64,000 nucleotides of DNA from Paulinella micropora (GCA_019918135.1 WBZZ01005638.1:82501-146500), one strand, 5' to 3'. Positions 18,762 to 26,540 are shown, counted from the stretch's first letter. The notes: generated from the letters alone by a model not told the origin. Made by a program: numbers and translations.

Positions 18762-21700
18762 TGGTTGGATATACAACGGCTCGTATTTCTGCTAGTTGGT
18801 TCGCTTGGTCTTGTAATATATTAAGTAAAGTTTTATTTTCTTTTTCTAAATTATCTACCCTATCTCGGACATGTCCGAGATTATCCGCCATATGTTGAAA
18901 TCCGCTTACCAATATCGGTATAAAACTTGTATATGTTATGCCTTCAAGGTAGCCTTCTCCATCCTCTGCTTTCATTCCACTTTCAGATACAAATTCAGGA
19001 AATACTTTTTTGACTTCGTCCGCAATAAATCCGTGGCCTTTTTTTTCTTTCTTCTCATCTGATTTCCAATAATATGAACAACAATTTATTTTCATTAGTT
19101 TCTCGCAACAATCCCCGCAGTCTAATGTTTTAATATCCGATTTTAATCTCCTATCCGAGGAGTTTGTCCAAGCACCATTAAGCGGAATATAATTATAACT
19201 GCCTGACGGCTCGCTTGAAGAGTTTGAAGTAGTCCAAGCATGAAGCAAACCAGTTGAAGAAACAATTACACCATAATTCGTATATCCTCCCGATTTAAAA
19301 TATAGTTGTGGGTCGTTAGTAGAAGCGGGTCTTTGTCTGATTGTTAAAGAACCGCTTGATGTCGTTGGAAGAGTTATTCCACCATCTGCTTGAAAGGCAC
19401 CTTTGTTCCACAAAAATCCATCGCTCCCTCTCAACGACATTAAAGCAACATCATTGGCATTTTCCCACACAAAACCATGGGTCGTGTCCGCACCCGATCT
19501 AAATCTTACGGCATAACTACTAAATCCATTTCCTGCTGGTGCCGTTCCTGTTCCACTTAATGCTTTATTCGCCCCAGATTGTGCCATATAAATCCCCCAG
19601 CCTGGGTCAGTAATATCCCAAATATATATTCCTCTGGTGCTTCCTCCATTTGTTCCTCCTTGAATGGATATTTTTGCCCCACTGGTATTCGTTGCTGATG
19701 TTAGTGTGCCAGTATATGTAATTCCAGCATTTGCCGTTATCAATCCGCTTGCGGTTGCTGTCGTTGTTGATACCCCCGCATTCGCAGTTAGTGTCTTTGA
19801 AGCAGTGATTGCTGTGTTGTTAATTCTAAATAATTCTGTCGCCGCACTATGATAAAATACGTGACTATCGGCAGAATTAACATTATATAACAATGTATTA
19901 TTAGCAACACCAAATCCAAGAAAAGCAGTCGTTGATGGTGTTCCTCCGTCCCATAAAACCAGTTTATTGTTGGCCAAGGCATTTCTATCAATAAACACAC
20001 TTTTTCCAGCACCTACTACCAAATTGTCGCTTGTTGTTAAAGTTGTTGTTGATATACCCGCGGTTGAAGTAATTGTTGTTCCAGTTATTGTTCCACCACT
20101 CGTTATGTTGTTGCTGTTCATATCCAAAGCACCATAAAACCGCATACCGCCAGCATTGTTAAAACGGACAATGTCAGACGAAGCACTTTTATCATCCAAA
20201 AGTTTTGAAATATAAAGTCCTGCTCCTTTTACATCAGATGCTACATTCGTAAATACATAACCTCGTTGGTTTGCGGTTCCACTTGAAGCAGTATTTAGAG
20301 TAAATAAGAAATATTGGTAATCTCCCGATGTCTGTGAAAAGAATATATCTCCTCCGTTTTGGTTTAATATCCTCGCTCCATTATATGTTATATTTCCGCC
20401 ATTAATGATATCCACATTATTAAAATCTGCTTGGCTTAATAAGGTCAGCGCCCTTACATCATTTCTACTTCCATTAAATATCTTAATTCCCGTTATGGTT
20501 TGGTCTCCTGTTAGTTTCACATTTTGTCCGTCCAATGTATCCGTATATCCTTTTGTTGCTCCGTCCGTTGATAATGTCGGAGTTCCAAGGTTGGCTATTT
20601 TGCTACTATTACAATCTAACCCCGAAGCATTTACCCAACCGACTATCGTCCCGTCAATAATAAAACTTATTTTTTTTGCAGAAATTTCAAAGTTGTAATA
20701 TGTTGCTGTTTTCATATCCAAACTAGCAATTGACCCGATATTGGCTGTTGAGTTAAAAACCACGAATGTTCCTTTTGTGGCCGCATTCGTTGAATTTCCT
20801 GTTATTTCAAGACCACTGCTATATGTCTTAATTCCTGCTATGGATTGGTTTCCTGTTAGTTTCACATTTTGCCCGTCTAATGTATCTACATAACTTTTAT
20901 TTGCTCCGTCCGTTGTTGCTGTTGGTGTGGCTAAGTTTGTAATTTTTCTGTTGTTTAAAGATAGTGTAGTGCCCGTTGCTGTCGCGATTACATTATCACC
21001 CGCATATAAATCAACATACGAACCCGTTATTTGTATCGGATAATATGCTGCGGTTGCTATTTTTTGTGCCACAATCTCTCCTATATTTGTCGCCGTATCA
21101 AAGGCAATACCGATACCATCAAAAGCGGTTGGAGCAGTAGCACCCCGCACTTCTATTGTTGAAGTAAATTTTTTATTCCCTGCTATGGTTTGGTCTCCTG
21201 TTAGTTTTACGGCCGAAGTATCAAGAGTAGAAATATCAACACCATCAACAAGATTAACATTTGTTATACTTTGGCTTTTCATATCAATCCCAGCACTAGC
21301 ATTTATTATGTTGCTGAATGTTTTGGTTCCTGCTATAGTTTGGTCTCCTGTTAGTTTTACGGCCGAAGTATCAAGGGTGGATACATCAATACCATCAACA
21401 TTACCAACATTTGTTATGTTAAATCCTCCCATATTTAAACTACCCGTCATAGCCGTTGTTCCGTCCTTTGCCAGTTTCGTATCGGTGTAAGCCTTTGTTG
21501 AAGCATCGCCGTCGTAGAATGGCGCGGGCAGTCCGCTGATTGCCGTTGTGCTGTTAAAATTTAAAACATTATTTGTCAATGTCATTCCGCCCCCTGTTTT
21601 TGGAGCAAAAAGTATGGACGAGCCGACAATAGTTAGTGGATAGCCAGTGGCTCCACCTGCCTCCGACGAATAGATAGAACCCATATTATTGTTGTAATTA

Positions 21701-22437
21701 AAGAATAACTTGCCAGTGTTTAATGGATTTGAGTCTTTTACGGCTACATAAGTAGTAAATGTTTTGTTTCCTGTTATGGTTTGGTCTCCCGTTAGTTTAA
21801 CGACTGCGGTGTCAAGAGCCGAAACATCAACACCATCAACATCACCGACATTTGCTACATTAAAACCCCCCATATTCAAATCTCCAAACATCATAGCGAG
21901 ACCATCCAATCTAAGAAAAGGTGAAGCAACATTTCGCCATTGACCTGTGCCATAAATGAGTAGTTGGTTATCGGCGGGTGTGCCTGTTATGATTACATCA
22001 CTTAAAGCATATATTGATTTAGTTGCTATCCTTGTGTCAAAATCTGTATTAGCCCTTGCTGTGGTGTAGTATAAGTTAGTTCCTTCGGTTAAGTTGGTTG
22101 TGCTCTTTGTTGCTAATTGAGTGTCAAACCTAGCATTAGTATAATATAAATTGGTGCCTTCGGCTAGGTTAGTGGTTGATTTAGTAGTTAGTCGCGCATC
22201 AAACCTACCATCAGTATAGTATAGATTAGTGCCTTCTTTTAAGTCCGTTGTTGATTTTAAAGCCAACCTCGCATCAAATCGTCCGTCGGTGTAATAAAGA
22301 TTTACGGGGTCAGCATCTTCTGGCACCCTATCTGTGTATAAGCCCACTATGTTTGTGTTGGTAAGGTCTAAGTTTTTAATATCTAGACTATCAACTGCGA
22401 TTTCTGATAAACCTAGTAAGGATTTATATTGCGACAT
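18754..22437 (-). CDS. Tail-fibre-like protein with S74 intramolecular chaperone domain
   Basis: 1227 residues. The ATG at 22437 (MSQYKSLLGLSEI) is chosen because the frame upstream runs through an intergenic hairpin. Residues about 35-130 hold four repeats of EGTNLYYT.(D/N)(G/A)RFD; the middle repeatedly uses VKLTGDQTI(A/T)G.KTF and NMGGFN(V/I).NVG.VDG(V/I)D, typical of trimeric beta-helical phage fibres. The C-terminus (about 1090-1160: SSDRRLKSDIKTLD, GHGFIADEV) is a peptidase S74 endosialidase-chaperone domain that trimerises the fibre and then cleaves itself off. A coiled coil follows. It would be the host-recognition fibre. Residues about 1186-1192 are encoded by a palindrome. Phage-like architecture in an integrated eukaryotic element is notable. 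Confidence 0.88.
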   Translation of the reverse strand: MSQYKSLLGLSEIAVDSLDIKNLDLTNTNIVGLYTDRVPEDADPVNLYYTDGRFDARLALKSTTDLKEGTNLYYTDGRFDARLTTKSTTNLAEGTNLYYTNARFDTQLATKSTTNLTEGTNLYYTTARANTDFDTRIATKSIYALSDVIITGTPADNQLLIYGTGQWRNVASPFLRLDGLAMMFGDLNMGGFNVANVGDVDGVDVSALDTAVVKLTGDQTITGNKTFTTYVAVKDSNPLNTGKLFFNYNNNMGSIYSSEAGGATGYPLTIVGSSILFAPKTGGGMTLTNNVLNFNSTTAISGLPAPFYDGDASTKAYTDTKLAKDGTTAMTGSLNMGGFNITNVGNVDGIDVSTLDTSAVKLTGDQTIAGTKTFSNIINASAGIDMKSQSITNVNLVDGVDISTLDTSAVKLTGDQTIAGNKKFTSTIEVRGATAPTAFDGIGIAFDTATNIGEIVAQKIATAAYYPIQITGSYVDLYAGDNVIATATGTTLSLNNRKITNLATPTATTDGANKSYVDTLDGQNVKLTGNQSIAGIKTYSSGLEITGNSTNAATKGTFVVFNSTANIGSIASLDMKTATYYNFEISAKKISFIIDGTIVGWVNASGLDCNSSKIANLGTPTLSTDGATKGYTDTLDGQNVKLTGDQTITGIKIFNGSRNDVRALTLLSQADFNNVDIINGGNITYNGARILNQNGGDIFFSQTSGDYQYFLFTLNTASSGTANQRGYVFTNVASDVKGAGLYISKLLDDKSASSDIVRFNNAGGMRFYGALDMNSNNITSGGTITGTTITSTAGISTTTLTTSDNLVVGAGKSVFIDRNALANNKLVLWDGGTPSTTAFLGFGVANNTLLYNVNSADSHVFYHSAATELFRINNTAITASKTLTANAGVSTTTATASGLITANAGITYTGTLTSATNTSGAKISIQGGTNGGSTRGIYIWDITDPGWGIYMAQSGANKALSGTGTAPAGNGFSSYAVRFRSGADTTHGFVWENANDVALMSLRGSDGFLWNKGAFQADGGITLPTTSSGSLTIRQRPASTNDPQLYFKSGGYTNYGVIVSSTGLLHAWTTSNSSSEPSGSYNYIPLNGAWTNSSDRRLKSDIKTLDCGDCCEKLMKINCCSYYWKSDEKKEKKGHGFIADEVKKVFPEFVSESGMKAEDGEGYLEGITYTSFIPILVSGFQHMADNLGHVRDRVDNLEKENKTLLNILQDQANQLAEIRAVVYPTNG
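18862..18881. repeat. Palindrome copy 4 (ATCTCGGACATGTCCGAGAT)
   Basis: Perfect 20-bp palindrome in the 3' part of the tail-fibre gene, read as NLGHVRD just before the coiled coil. The arm is CTCGGAC instead of CTCCGAC, so both arms carry matching (compensatory) changes. Confidence 0.95.
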
Positions 22438-22440
22438 TGA

Positions 22441-22576
22441 TTTTCTAAATTCACACTTTCGCTTCGCTTTCGTGTGTTTTAGAAAATCGTTTCCTATATT
22501 ATTAGAATAAAATTTTATTTTAAAACGATGTTTGACAATAAACGAAAGTGCGATAGCACGAAGTGAGATTGTCAAA
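22441..22576. terminator. Two hairpins at head of the fibre gene
   Basis: TTTTCTAAA (22441-22449) pairs with TTTAGAAAA (22478-22486) around an inner CACAC/GTGTG stem. TTTGACAAT (22531-22539) pairs with ATTGTCAAA (22568-22576). The second resembles the hairpin at 12162-12214. They lie between the starts of divergent genes, so a 5' regulatory role is as possible as termination. Confidence 0.45.
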
Positions 22577-22625
22577 TATCAATTAATTATTAAAAAATAC
22601 TAAAATATATTAATCTTAGTATAGA

Positions 22626-23165
22626 ATGCCGTCCGCTGAAGCAAGTCGTAAGAATTGGGGTAGTGCTGTGGAAGGAATAAAAGCGAAAGCGAAACAACGA
22701 AAGATGGAGCATGCTAAAAATGTATTAGCACAATATAGAAATGCTGTAAAGCAAGAAGACGAAGATATGGAGGAACGAATAAAACAAATTGAAGAAAAGA
22801 ACTTGGCTAAGGATATTATTACTGAACATGATAATGATGATAATCTCCGACACGTCGGAGATAGTGAGGAAAAGAGTGAGAGTGAGGACGAGGTTGATTT
22901 CACTGATATAATTGCCGAAAAGATGGCGAAAATGAAAATCAAAAGAGCGAAGGCGGAGACTAAGAGAGCGAAGAAGAGCAAGAAGATAGAGCCCGAGCCA
23001 GAGAGTGAAGAAAGTGAAAGCGAGAGTAGTGAAGAAGAAACACCAAAACCAAAGAAAGGTAAGGGTAAAAAATCAAGTAGTGTAAGTGTAAAGGTATATA
23101 ATCAATCTTCAGGTGCTAAGAAAGAAAAAAGTGATGAAATAGATAGAGTGTTTTTAAAATTTTAA
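22626..23165 (+). CDS. Charged low-complexity protein
   Basis: 179 residues, with a basic helical N-terminus, coiled-coil-like middle (MEERIKQIEEKN), alternating acidic and basic blocks, a Ser/Glu run and a basic GKGKKSSS tail. No catalytic motif is visible. Residues about 73-79 (NLRHVGD) come from a palindrome. Composition suggests a disordered nucleic-acid- or scaffold-binding protein. It is transcribed divergently from the fibre gene and its stop abuts the next leftward gene. Confidence 0.6.
   Translation: MPSAEASRKNWGSAVEGIKAKAKQRKMEHAKNVLAQYRNAVKQEDEDMEERIKQIEEKNLAKDIITEHDNDDNLRHVGDSEEKSESEDEVDFTDIIAEKMAKMKIKRAKAETKRAKKSKKIEPEPESEESESESSEEETPKPKKGKGKKSSSVSVKVYNQSSGAKKEKSDEIDRVFLKF
22843..22862. 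repeat. Palindrome copy 5 (ATCTCCGACACGTCGGAGAT)
   Basis: Near-perfect palindrome (9 of 10 pairs) in the charged-protein gene, read as NLRHVGD between the coiled coil and the acidic run. Confidence 0.9.
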
Positions 23166-23167
23166 AT

Positions 23168-23425
23168 TCACCAAAGGAAATGATATGAGTAATAATTACT
23201 ATACTCTGGATTATTATAAGTTAATTCACCTTTTGAATTTTTTATAGCCTTTGCTCTTGCTCTATAATTTTTTCTTCTTACTTTATCTAAATGGTCTAAA
23301 TGTGAATATAGTCCTATGCGGTCTTTATAATGTTCATATCTAGTATCACCAAAATTGATAACCTTACCTTTTGGACTAATGACTTTATATTTTTTATTCT
23401 TAATGTTGGACTTTAAAAATCTCAT
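23168..23425 (-). CDS. Small conserved-type viral protein (DUF5754-like)
   Basis: 85 residues. The pattern KVISPKGKVINFGDTRYEHY, then H.D..RRKNYRAR (about 45-58), is like a small family found in giant viruses and polinton-like viruses, in which a beta hairpin with FG is followed by an H.D...R..Y..R helix. The function is unknown; a virion location is likely by analogy. It converges tail-to-tail (2 bp apart) with the charged-protein gene and diverges from the integrase with a 10-bp gap. Confidence 0.65.
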   Translation of the reverse strand: MRFLKSNIKNKKYKVISPKGKVINFGDTRYEHYKDRIGLYSHLDHLDKVRRKNYRARAKAIKNSKGELTYNNPEYSNYYSYHFLW

Positions 23426-23435
23426 TGTATATAAT
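23426..23435. promoter_or_regulatory. 10-bp divergent spacer (TGTATATAAT)
   Basis: The start codons of the leftward small protein and the rightward integrase are only 10 bp apart. The spacer contains TATATAA. Promoter elements for each gene must therefore lie inside the other coding sequence, or the spacer acts as a minimal bidirectional core. Confidence 0.5.
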
Positions 23436-24431
23436 ATGGACTATAAACATACAATTATTAATACACAGAATGCGGATAGCCAACTTGAGGACACACCAAC
23501 GGGAGAAACAAAAAAGACAAAAGAAGAAGAAGCCCGTGAAATTCACCACCAGAAAAAGAACCCAAAAATATGGAACACGATATGGGTTGATAAACCATTA
23601 GACCAAGTTTTCTTAGACTTAGCGGATATGAGTAAGATAAAAGATAAGAAAGGCAATAAGGGCTATGCTTGGATGCTCGTTTGGATAGATTGTCATTCCC
23701 GATTTTTAATAATCATTCCGCTAAAAAATAAAACAGCGAAAGAAGTATATTATGCTTTGAAATCTATACCTTATAAACCAAAGTCAATTACAACTGACAG
23801 CGGAGGAGAATATAAAGGTGCTACTCGTGATTATTTTATTGAAAATGGAATTAAACACGATGTCGTTGAAGTTGGCGACCATAGAGCACTTGCGGTTGTT
23901 GATAGAGTGATAAGAAGTATTAGAAGGTGGTTAGACCTTTTATTTGAAACTAATCGTAATTTTGATTGGGTTAGTTATATTCAAGACTTAGTCAATGCAT
24001 ACAATCATAAAGTCCATAGAGGGATACAAGCCAGACCCGTGGACGTATTTGCTGGGAGAGATAAGAACAAACAAACTATAACTCGTGATAACCTTATTAA
24101 TGAATTCAATATCGGCGATAATGTCCGTAAGGAAAATAAGAAGTTGATGTTTGCAAAAGGTGGAAAGACTTTCAGCAAAATTATTTATAAAGTCAAAGGT
24201 AGGAAAGGGTTTAAAATCATATTAAATAACGATGAGTTGGTAAGCCCTCGTGATTTATTAAAAACTGATTTTGATAAACCTGTTGATGAAGAAAAAGATA
24301 TGAAGGAGCAGACCAAAGAAGTTATTAAAGAAAAAAAGACAAAAGAATTACTTAAGAGGGAAGACATTCAACCAGAGAACATCAGGAGTAGTAAGCGAGA
24401 AAAAAAGGCTAAGGTAATATTAGATTTGTAA
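23436..24431 (+). CDS. INT: Retroviral-type integrase (rve)
   Basis: 331 residues from the ATG at 23436. It would cut and join the viral ends, generating the 6-bp AAGGAA duplication. The catalytic core has Asp in FLDLADM (about 63) and Asp in TTDSGGEY (about 112). The third acidic residue lies in DHRALAVVDRVIRSI, 34 residues later, and is Asp, not the usual Glu. A C-terminal SH3-like part (FNIGDNVRKENKK, then SKIIYKVKGRKGFKIIL) and a Lys-rich tail follow. There is no clear N-terminal zinc domain. The gene appears intact, and a hairpin follows 3 bp after the stop. Confidence 0.9.
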   Translation: MDYKHTIINTQNADSQLEDTPTGETKKTKEEEAREIHHQKKNPKIWNTIWVDKPLDQVFLDLADMSKIKDKKGNKGYAWMLVWIDCHSRFLIIIPLKNKTAKEVYYALKSIPYKPKSITTDSGGEYKGATRDYFIENGIKHDVVEVGDHRALAVVDRVIRSIRRWLDLLFETNRNFDWVSYIQDLVNAYNHKVHRGIQARPVDVFAGRDKNKQTITRDNLINEFNIGDNVRKENKKLMFAKGGKTFSKIIYKVKGRKGFKIILNNDELVSPRDLLKTDFDKPVDEEKDMKEQTKEVIKEKKTKELLKREDIQPENIRSSKREKKAKVILDL

Positions 24432-24434
24432 GTT

Positions 24435-24451
24435 AAGTTGAAATTCAACTT
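24435..24451. terminator. Hairpin after integrase
   Basis: AAGTTGAA-A-TTCAACTT, a palindrome with one central base, immediately after the integrase stop. The arms match those of the hairpin at 6056-6082. Confidence 0.5.
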
Positions 24452-24485
24452 TGGTAAAAAAAATAAAAAATAAAAAGGCATTCAT

Positions 24486-24567
24486 GTGTGGAAAAATATC
24501 CTTAAGACTTGAACCCGCAACATAAAATCTCAATGACTACGCCTAAGCCATTGGTATAATCCCACAA
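24486..24567 (-). other. tRNA-like sequence, probably degenerate
   Basis: Read leftward, it has a possible acceptor start GTGGGAT, a D-arm-like CCAATGGCTTAGGCG, a GAG-containing anticodon-like loop and a T-loop-like GGGTTCAAGTC, ending TTTCCACA. The acceptor pairs over about six positions, but the T-stem pairs poorly (GCGGG against CTTAA). It may be a decayed tRNA relic or a chance likeness. Confidence 0.25.
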
Positions 24568-24668
24568 ATAGCCTACCAATGATAAAGAAAAAATGGTATT
24601 TGAAGTATTGCCGCCAGTATATTTTTTAAGAAAATTCTAGAAATTCTATTTCCGTGAATATGTCTTTA

Positions 24669-24727
24669 CGCCACTGCGCCACTGCGCCACTGCGCCAGTG
24701 CGCCAGCGTTTTGGCGCATTGGCGCAA
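24669..24727. repeat. GC-rich 8-bp tandem repeat with hairpin
   Basis: Five tandem copies of CGCCACTG-like octamers (24669-24708) are followed by TTTT and a complementary GGCGCATTGGCGC, so the end of the array folds back on itself. It is an island of high GC in AT-rich virus DNA, 30 bp before the gene at 24757. It could be a replication, packaging or transcription-control site. Confidence 0.7.
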
Positions 24728-24756
24728 CCAATTATTTCGTAGTAAGCGCAACAAGT

Positions 24757-25296
24757 ATGGCTGAAGATACAATTTCGGATAGCCTTAAAACCAAAGATGA
24801 CTGGATTGAAATATTTGAAACAATGAAGAGAGGAATAGACAGACTCAAAAAAGATAAAATAGTATGCGAAGAACGAATTTCTAAAGCAGATAAAGAAATT
24901 TCTCGTCTCGTTGAAAAGAAACAGCCTGACATAGTAAAACTAGACGCTATTAAGGAGATGATGCGACGACAAAGTATTGAAAATAATGAAGTAGAAGAAG
25001 ACCGAATTGTTCGCTTGAGAAAAAAGAAATTGGAAAAAAAAATAAACAAAGAACGAGATAATTTCTATAAGTGGAAAAATGATAATCGTGGCCAACTTAC
25101 CGCTATTGTCATGAATAAAATTCTCGCTGGTATTGAAAAAGAATATTTATCGTTTAATTCTTCGTTTAACAAATACTCCAGTGATGGTATTAATGAATAC
25201 GTAAATGATAGTATTAATGTTAGCATCAAACGAGAACATAACAGAAACATGCACAGAGTCTACAGAACCGAGAGTGCGGATAGCAACTCGGAATAA
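24757..25296 (+). CDS. Coiled-coil hypothetical protein
   Basis: 179 residues. The first 110 form a long charged coiled coil (ETMKRGIDRLKKDK, then VRLRKKKLEKKINKERD), and the rest is Asn/Ser-rich. There is no membrane or catalytic motif. It is preceded by the GC-rich octamer array, which may regulate it. The family is not recognised. Confidence 0.55.
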   Translation: MAEDTISDSLKTKDDWIEIFETMKRGIDRLKKDKIVCEERISKADKEISRLVEKKQPDIVKLDAIKEMMRRQSIENNEVEEDRIVRLRKKKLEKKINKERDNFYKWKNDNRGQLTAIVMNKILAGIEKEYLSFNSSFNKYSSDGINEYVNDSINVSIKREHNRNMHRVYRTESADSNSE

Positions 25297-25405
25297 AAAG
25301 ACTTTAGTGTAAAATGTTGATTTAAAATATGTTGATTTTTTTTTTAGAAATCAACATTATCAACATACATGGTTTTTTTAAAAACCAAGGGGATCAAACC
25401 CCACC

Positions 25406-25630
25406 CTAATTCAAAGAAATTTCTATTACACATGCTTTTGTGTGTGTGTAATAGAATATGGGAGAGCCTGAAGAATTGGTTGAAGGAGTTGGTGAAATGA
25501 ACATCAATCCTGCTCCTGCGGGTAAGTCCTCAATCTTAAACATGTTAATCTCCGACGCGTCGGAGATATTGATGAATGTGGTGTGTAGGTTTTTGGAAGC
25601 CTTGGGGTGAAGTTGAAGAAAAAGAGCCAT
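25406..25630 (-). CDS. Possible small protein near right end
   Basis: 74 residues from the ATG at 25630. It has no recognised motif apart from a Gly/Pro/Ser-rich middle (LPAGAGLMFISPTPSTNSSG). Residues near 22-28 (ISDASEI) are encoded by a perfect palindrome, in the same frame as in the small gene at 5816-6010. It overlaps a rightward 122-codon frame (25576-25944) that is about equally uncertain. Confidence 0.35.
   Translation of the reverse strand: MALFLQLHPKASKNLHTTFINISDASEINMFKIEDLPAGAGLMFISPTPSTNSSGSPIFYYTHTKACVIEISLN
25548..25567. repeat. Palindrome copy 6 (ATCTCCGACGCGTCGGAGAT)
   Basis: Perfect 20-bp palindrome in the right arm, about 500 bp inside the right terminal repeat. The 5' neighbour AACATGTT is itself palindromic. 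It is the best match to copy 1 near the left end. Confidence 0.95.
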
Positions 25631-26043
25631 CAGAGATGAAAAACCCCCGCTTAGTGAGGGTTCCCCGTGCTTTCGCTCGGCTTGGAAGAGCAGACAAAAC
25701 TGCTCTTCATGCTAGCCGAAATTTTTTCCTTCGCCGTCCCACTGAGAGAAATGAGGAGTTTTCTTTTGCTTGGGTTGAACGAGATTCATCCATGATAGCC
25801 CCAAAAAAGAAAACTTTCTTTCTGGCTTCTGTGGGGAGAGATGAGGAAGAAATTCTCGTCTTCCCTTCTATTTCGGCTTTACAGAAAAAAATTAATCGCG
25901 ATGAAAGTTTGATTAATTGGATGGTGTCTCTTGAGACTTTGTGAGATAACCACATTCCAAGGAATGATGTTTGTTTATTTACGTATGATAAATAAACTTA
26001 TTTTTGGATAACTTGGGTTTTCTCTAGGCGCACGCGCGGTTGT
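25631..26043. other. Polinton right subterminal region
   Basis: Contains a rightward 122-codon frame (25576-25944) of uncertain reality and a GAAGAGCAG...CTGCTCTTC stem near 25685-25710. Otherwise nothing recognisable before the terminal repeat. Confidence 0.4.
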
Positions 26044-26171
26044 GCTCTTTAGGGTGTTTTGTGCTCTTGTATTGATTGTGAGGGAGATGTGTCTGGAAGC
26101 CGAATTCTTTTTAGGGGGTGTGTTTTTAAGGAACGAAAAAACATACCGCCTAAAAAGTATATTATACTACT
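26044..26171 (-). repeat. Polinton right terminal inverted repeat
   Basis: Exact reverse complement of 5012-5139 by my reading. Followed at 26172-26177 by the target duplication AAGGAA. Confidence 0.97.
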
Positions 26172-26269
26172 AAGGAAACAAAAAAAGGTGGTAAGGAGTG
26201 TTTTGGAGAAACAGGGAAGAACCCTGATCTCGAAACTTGGACCTTAACACCTAGGAAGTCAACATGTCA
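26172..26269 (+). repeat. Gypsy LTR, right part (copy 1)
   Basis: Continues the LTR broken at 5011. It aligns with about 33430-33522 of copy 2 and ends at ATGTCA; beyond that the two copies diverge, marking the LTR end. Confidence 0.85.
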
Positions 26270-26491
26270 GTAGTACTGGGTATGGTGCTGACTGTGAACC
26301 ATGGTATGGTTGTTTCTTTTGCCTGTCTCTCATGGTTGGATGAGTGAGATGCACAGGTGATTGAACTGGTCTGCTGTGGAGGAGGCCTGTGTCAGTGGTG
26401 CAGGGAAGTACCCAGTGGGCACGTAGGCTGACAGGCAGGGAGCGACCAGCAATCATAGGCATTAGGGGAGGAAGGATGGTTCTTTCTCTCT

Positions 26492-26540
<49 letters not shown>

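Larger units (their letters stand above)
5012..26171. mobile_element. Complete Polinton/Maverick (integrated polinton-like DNA virus)
   Basis: A 21,160-bp element bounded by 128-bp terminal inverted repeats that I read as identical, with 5'-AG ends and a 6-bp target-site duplication AAGGAA. All three are typical of Polintons. It encodes the diagnostic set: protein-primed PolB, rve integrase, packaging ATPase, adenain-like protease, double-jelly-roll major capsid protein and penton. Base composition is clearly more AT-rich than the flanks. No main gene is broken. It sits inside a Gypsy LTR, so it inserted after that retrotransposon. The tail-fibre-like gene and the small zinc-finger and membrane genes resemble polinton-like viruses of protists more than animal Polintons; that is an inference. 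Confidence 0.97.

Noticed and set aside
25576-25944. Rightward 122-codon gene in the Polinton right arm
   Set aside because: No recognisable motif and it overlaps another weak frame; kept only as a mention in the subterminal region.
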